From Desulfobulbus oligotrophicus (GTDB lineage: Bacteria > Desulfobacterota > Desulfobulbia > Desulfobulbales > Desulfobulbaceae): a DNA stretch of 64,000 bases. The stretch covers positions 849,501-913,500 of the forward strand of contig NZ_CP054140.1 of the NCBI RefSeq assembly GCF_016446285.1. Direction: 5' to 3'. The translations under genes and the position numbers were made by a program. This document shows positions 62,655 to 64,000 of the stretch, piece by piece (position 1 is the stretch's first letter; each line of letters starts with the position of its first letter). The notes beneath the pieces are model-generated. The model was not told where the DNA came from, did no database searches, and saw only the letters and a program-made list of their open reading frames with translations.

Positions 62655-64000
62655 ATGGAATTTAAAAAAGGTGTGGATATTTTATCAGCGGTTGGCGGTA
62701 TTGCCACTATCGAAGAGGCGCAGAATTTATTGAAAGAGCGGCTTGATAGCGAGCATCTGCAACGCTTGGACGTGATCCGTCACCAAGAGGTCTTGCTGAA
62801 GATTGCCAACGCCATTTCCATGTGTGCACCGGAAGCCGTCTATATTCACACCGGTAGTGAAGATGACTGTGCATACGTGCGTCAGATGAGCCTTGAAAAG
62901 GGTGAAGAGCAACCATTGGCCATGCCCGGCCATACCATTCATTTCGACCTGCCTGAAGACCAGGGCAGGATGGTTAACCAGACCTTTTACATTGTGAACG
63001 AAGATGAAGAGGTGTCGTCACTGGCCAAAAAAGAGGTACGGGAGCACTCTCTTGTCTATATTCGTGAACATATGCGTGACATTATGCGCGGTAAAACCAT
63101 GTTTGTCGGTTTTTACAGCCGTGGTCCGGTCGGAGCGCAAACCTCTATTCCAGCCATCGAGATTACCAGCTCAACCTATGTTATGCACTCGGCTGAGTTA
63201 CTGTACCGCAACTGTTATGCGGACTTTGATGCTGAAGTTACACGGCGCGGTGAATTTTTCACCAATGTCCACTCCGAAGGAACGAACCGTTCTGAAGATG
63301 TTCCCAAAGCCCGCATCTATATGGATAGAAGCTGGCAGACAACCTTTTCGTGTTACTGCACTTACGCCGGTAACACGCTGCTGATGAAAAAGGGCAACCA
63401 CCGTTTTGCCTCGGACAGCGCCTTGTATAAATATAACGGTGAAGAGTTGTCAGAGCATATGTTCATCACCGGCATGACCGGCCCCGGCGGGCGAAGTACG
63501 TTTTTTGCCGGTGCCGCCCCTTCCGGATGCGGAAAGACCACCACGGCCATGGTCGGCGATGATTTTATCGGTGATGATCTGGCACAGATGTGGATTGGTC
63601 CTGACGGTACTCTGCGGGCGGTCAATCCGGAGATCGGCATCTTTGGGATTCTGGAAGATGTTAATCTGGAGGGGGACCCCTATCTGATGCGATGTCTGCG
63701 ACAGCCCGGTACGGAAGTGATCTTCTCCAATGTTCTGGTCGACGAACAGGGGAAGCCGCGTTGGACCGGTGACGGTGAACCGCCTGCAGACAGGGGAGTC
63801 AACTTTCAGGGGACATGGACCAGGGATATGGTCGGTGTGCCCATGTCTCATCCCAACTCACGCTGCACCCTGAAATCCGAGGCTGTCGGCAATCATAACA
63901 AGGCTGTCAATGCCGATCCTGCCGGCATGGTGATCAGGGTTGTCACCTACTCGGGACGCGATGCCGATACCATGCCGCCGGTCTGGGTGGCCGAGAGTAT
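62655..64000 (+). CDS. phosphoenolpyruvate carboxykinase (GTP-type), partial
   Basis: An open frame that runs off the window end, with 448 residues visible of an expected 600 or more. The PEPCK pattern is clear: a P-loop APSGCGKTTTAMV around residues 287-299 and GDDLAQMW as the second metal/nucleotide motif, at positions close to those of the GTP enzymes, with the active-site cysteine kept. The P-loop differs from the usual FPSACGKTN. It converts oxaloacetate to PEP for gluconeogenesis, or the reverse. The start is set by GGAGG seven bases before the ATG at 62655; an ATG three bases earlier is too close. Confidence 0.8.
   Translation, partial: MEFKKGVDILSAVGGIATIEEAQNLLKERLDSEHLQRLDVIRHQEVLLKIANAISMCAPEAVYIHTGSEDDCAYVRQMSLEKGEEQPLAMPGHTIHFDLPEDQGRMVNQTFYIVNEDEEVSSLAKKEVREHSLVYIREHMRDIMRGKTMFVGFYSRGPVGAQTSIPAIEITSSTYVMHSAELLYRNCYADFDAEVTRRGEFFTNVHSEGTNRSEDVPKARIYMDRSWQTTFSCYCTYAGNTLLMKKGNHRFASDSALYKYNGEELSEHMFITGMTGPGGRSTFFAGAAPSGCGKTTTAMVGDDFIGDDLAQMWIGPDGTLRAVNPEIGIFGILEDVNLEGDPYLMRCLRQPGTEVIFSNVLVDEQGKPRWTGDGEPPADRGVNFQGTWTRDMVGVPMSHPNSRCTLKSEAVGNHNKAVNADPAGMVIRVVTYSGRDADTMPPVWVAES

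Overview
The window looks like chromosome of an anaerobic, Gram-negative member of the Desulfobacterota, with a Desulfobulbales-like sulfate- or sulfur-metabolising bacterium as the best guess. This is inferred from gene content only. The window carries a set of oxygen-defence proteins typical of strict anaerobes (rubrerythrin, desulfoferrodoxin, rubredoxin, a ROO/FprA-type flavodiiron protein, thiol peroxidase, two Fur/PerR-type regulators). It also has a TusA-DsrE-YedE sulfur-relay cluster, an FmdE-family protein, the diaminopimelate aminotransferase DapL, and LPS genes (kdsA, kdsC, lptC). I see no rRNA, tRNA, IS element, prophage or CRISPR array.

Layout. 1-3.5 kb, plus strand: the end of an APH-family kinase, a SlyD-like isomerase, tgt, yajC and a spermidine-synthase-like methyltransferase. 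3.7-10.5 kb, mostly minus: FmdE, two U32-type proteins, a gamma carbonic anhydrase-like protein, a ModF-like twin ABC ATPase and an aldo/keto reductase. 10.8-19 kb: a MetY-type sulfhydrylase, VKOR-thioredoxin, tpx with a Fur-family regulator, an ADP-ribosylglycohydrolase, mgtE, rubrerythrin and a rubredoxin-membrane fusion. 19-26.3 kb, minus: gpsA-gyrA-gyrB-dnaN, bordered by an AT-rich segment with a perfect DnaA box that could be at or near a replication origin. 26.6-35 kb: a serine hydrolase, the DsrE/TusA/YedE sulfur cluster, folate cyclo-ligase, gatC-gatA-hisC-cmk. 35-39 kb, minus: ROO, a DsrE-like protein, rubredoxin, desulfoferrodoxin, a Fur-type regulator fused to a second winged helix, and a Pal-like lipoprotein. 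39.4-49.3 kb, plus: a polar amino-acid ABC importer, pyrG-kdsA-kdsC-lptC, dapL and an OFA-type MFS transporter.

The most unusual region is 49.5-62.3 kb, about 13 kb entirely on the minus strand. In transcription order it encodes: an FHA-GAF-AAA+-Fis activator; two secreted proteins with curlin-like repeats, the first also carrying ten copies of a charged ten-residue repeat; a small secreted protein; a CsgG-like lipoprotein with a peptidoglycan-binding-like segment; a small membrane-anchored protein; a VWA-domain protein; a double-FHA ABCG-type transporter; a membrane Ser/Thr kinase; a secreted Ig-like protein; and a PP2C phosphatase. A good sigma-54 promoter lies in front of the amyloid-like genes, next to the activator gene. 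I read the region as a candidate phosphorylation-controlled system for exporting a curli-like surface fibre. The activator's sigma-54 contact loop reads GAYHEA instead of GAFTGA, so its mode of action is open.

A second theme is redox regulation. A shared AATGATnATCATT-like palindrome lies in front of tpx, rubrerythrin, desulfoferrodoxin and the fused Fur-type regulator, overlapping or close to recognisable promoters. This suggests a small PerR-type regulon. The last gene, a GTP-type PEP carboxykinase, runs off the window end.
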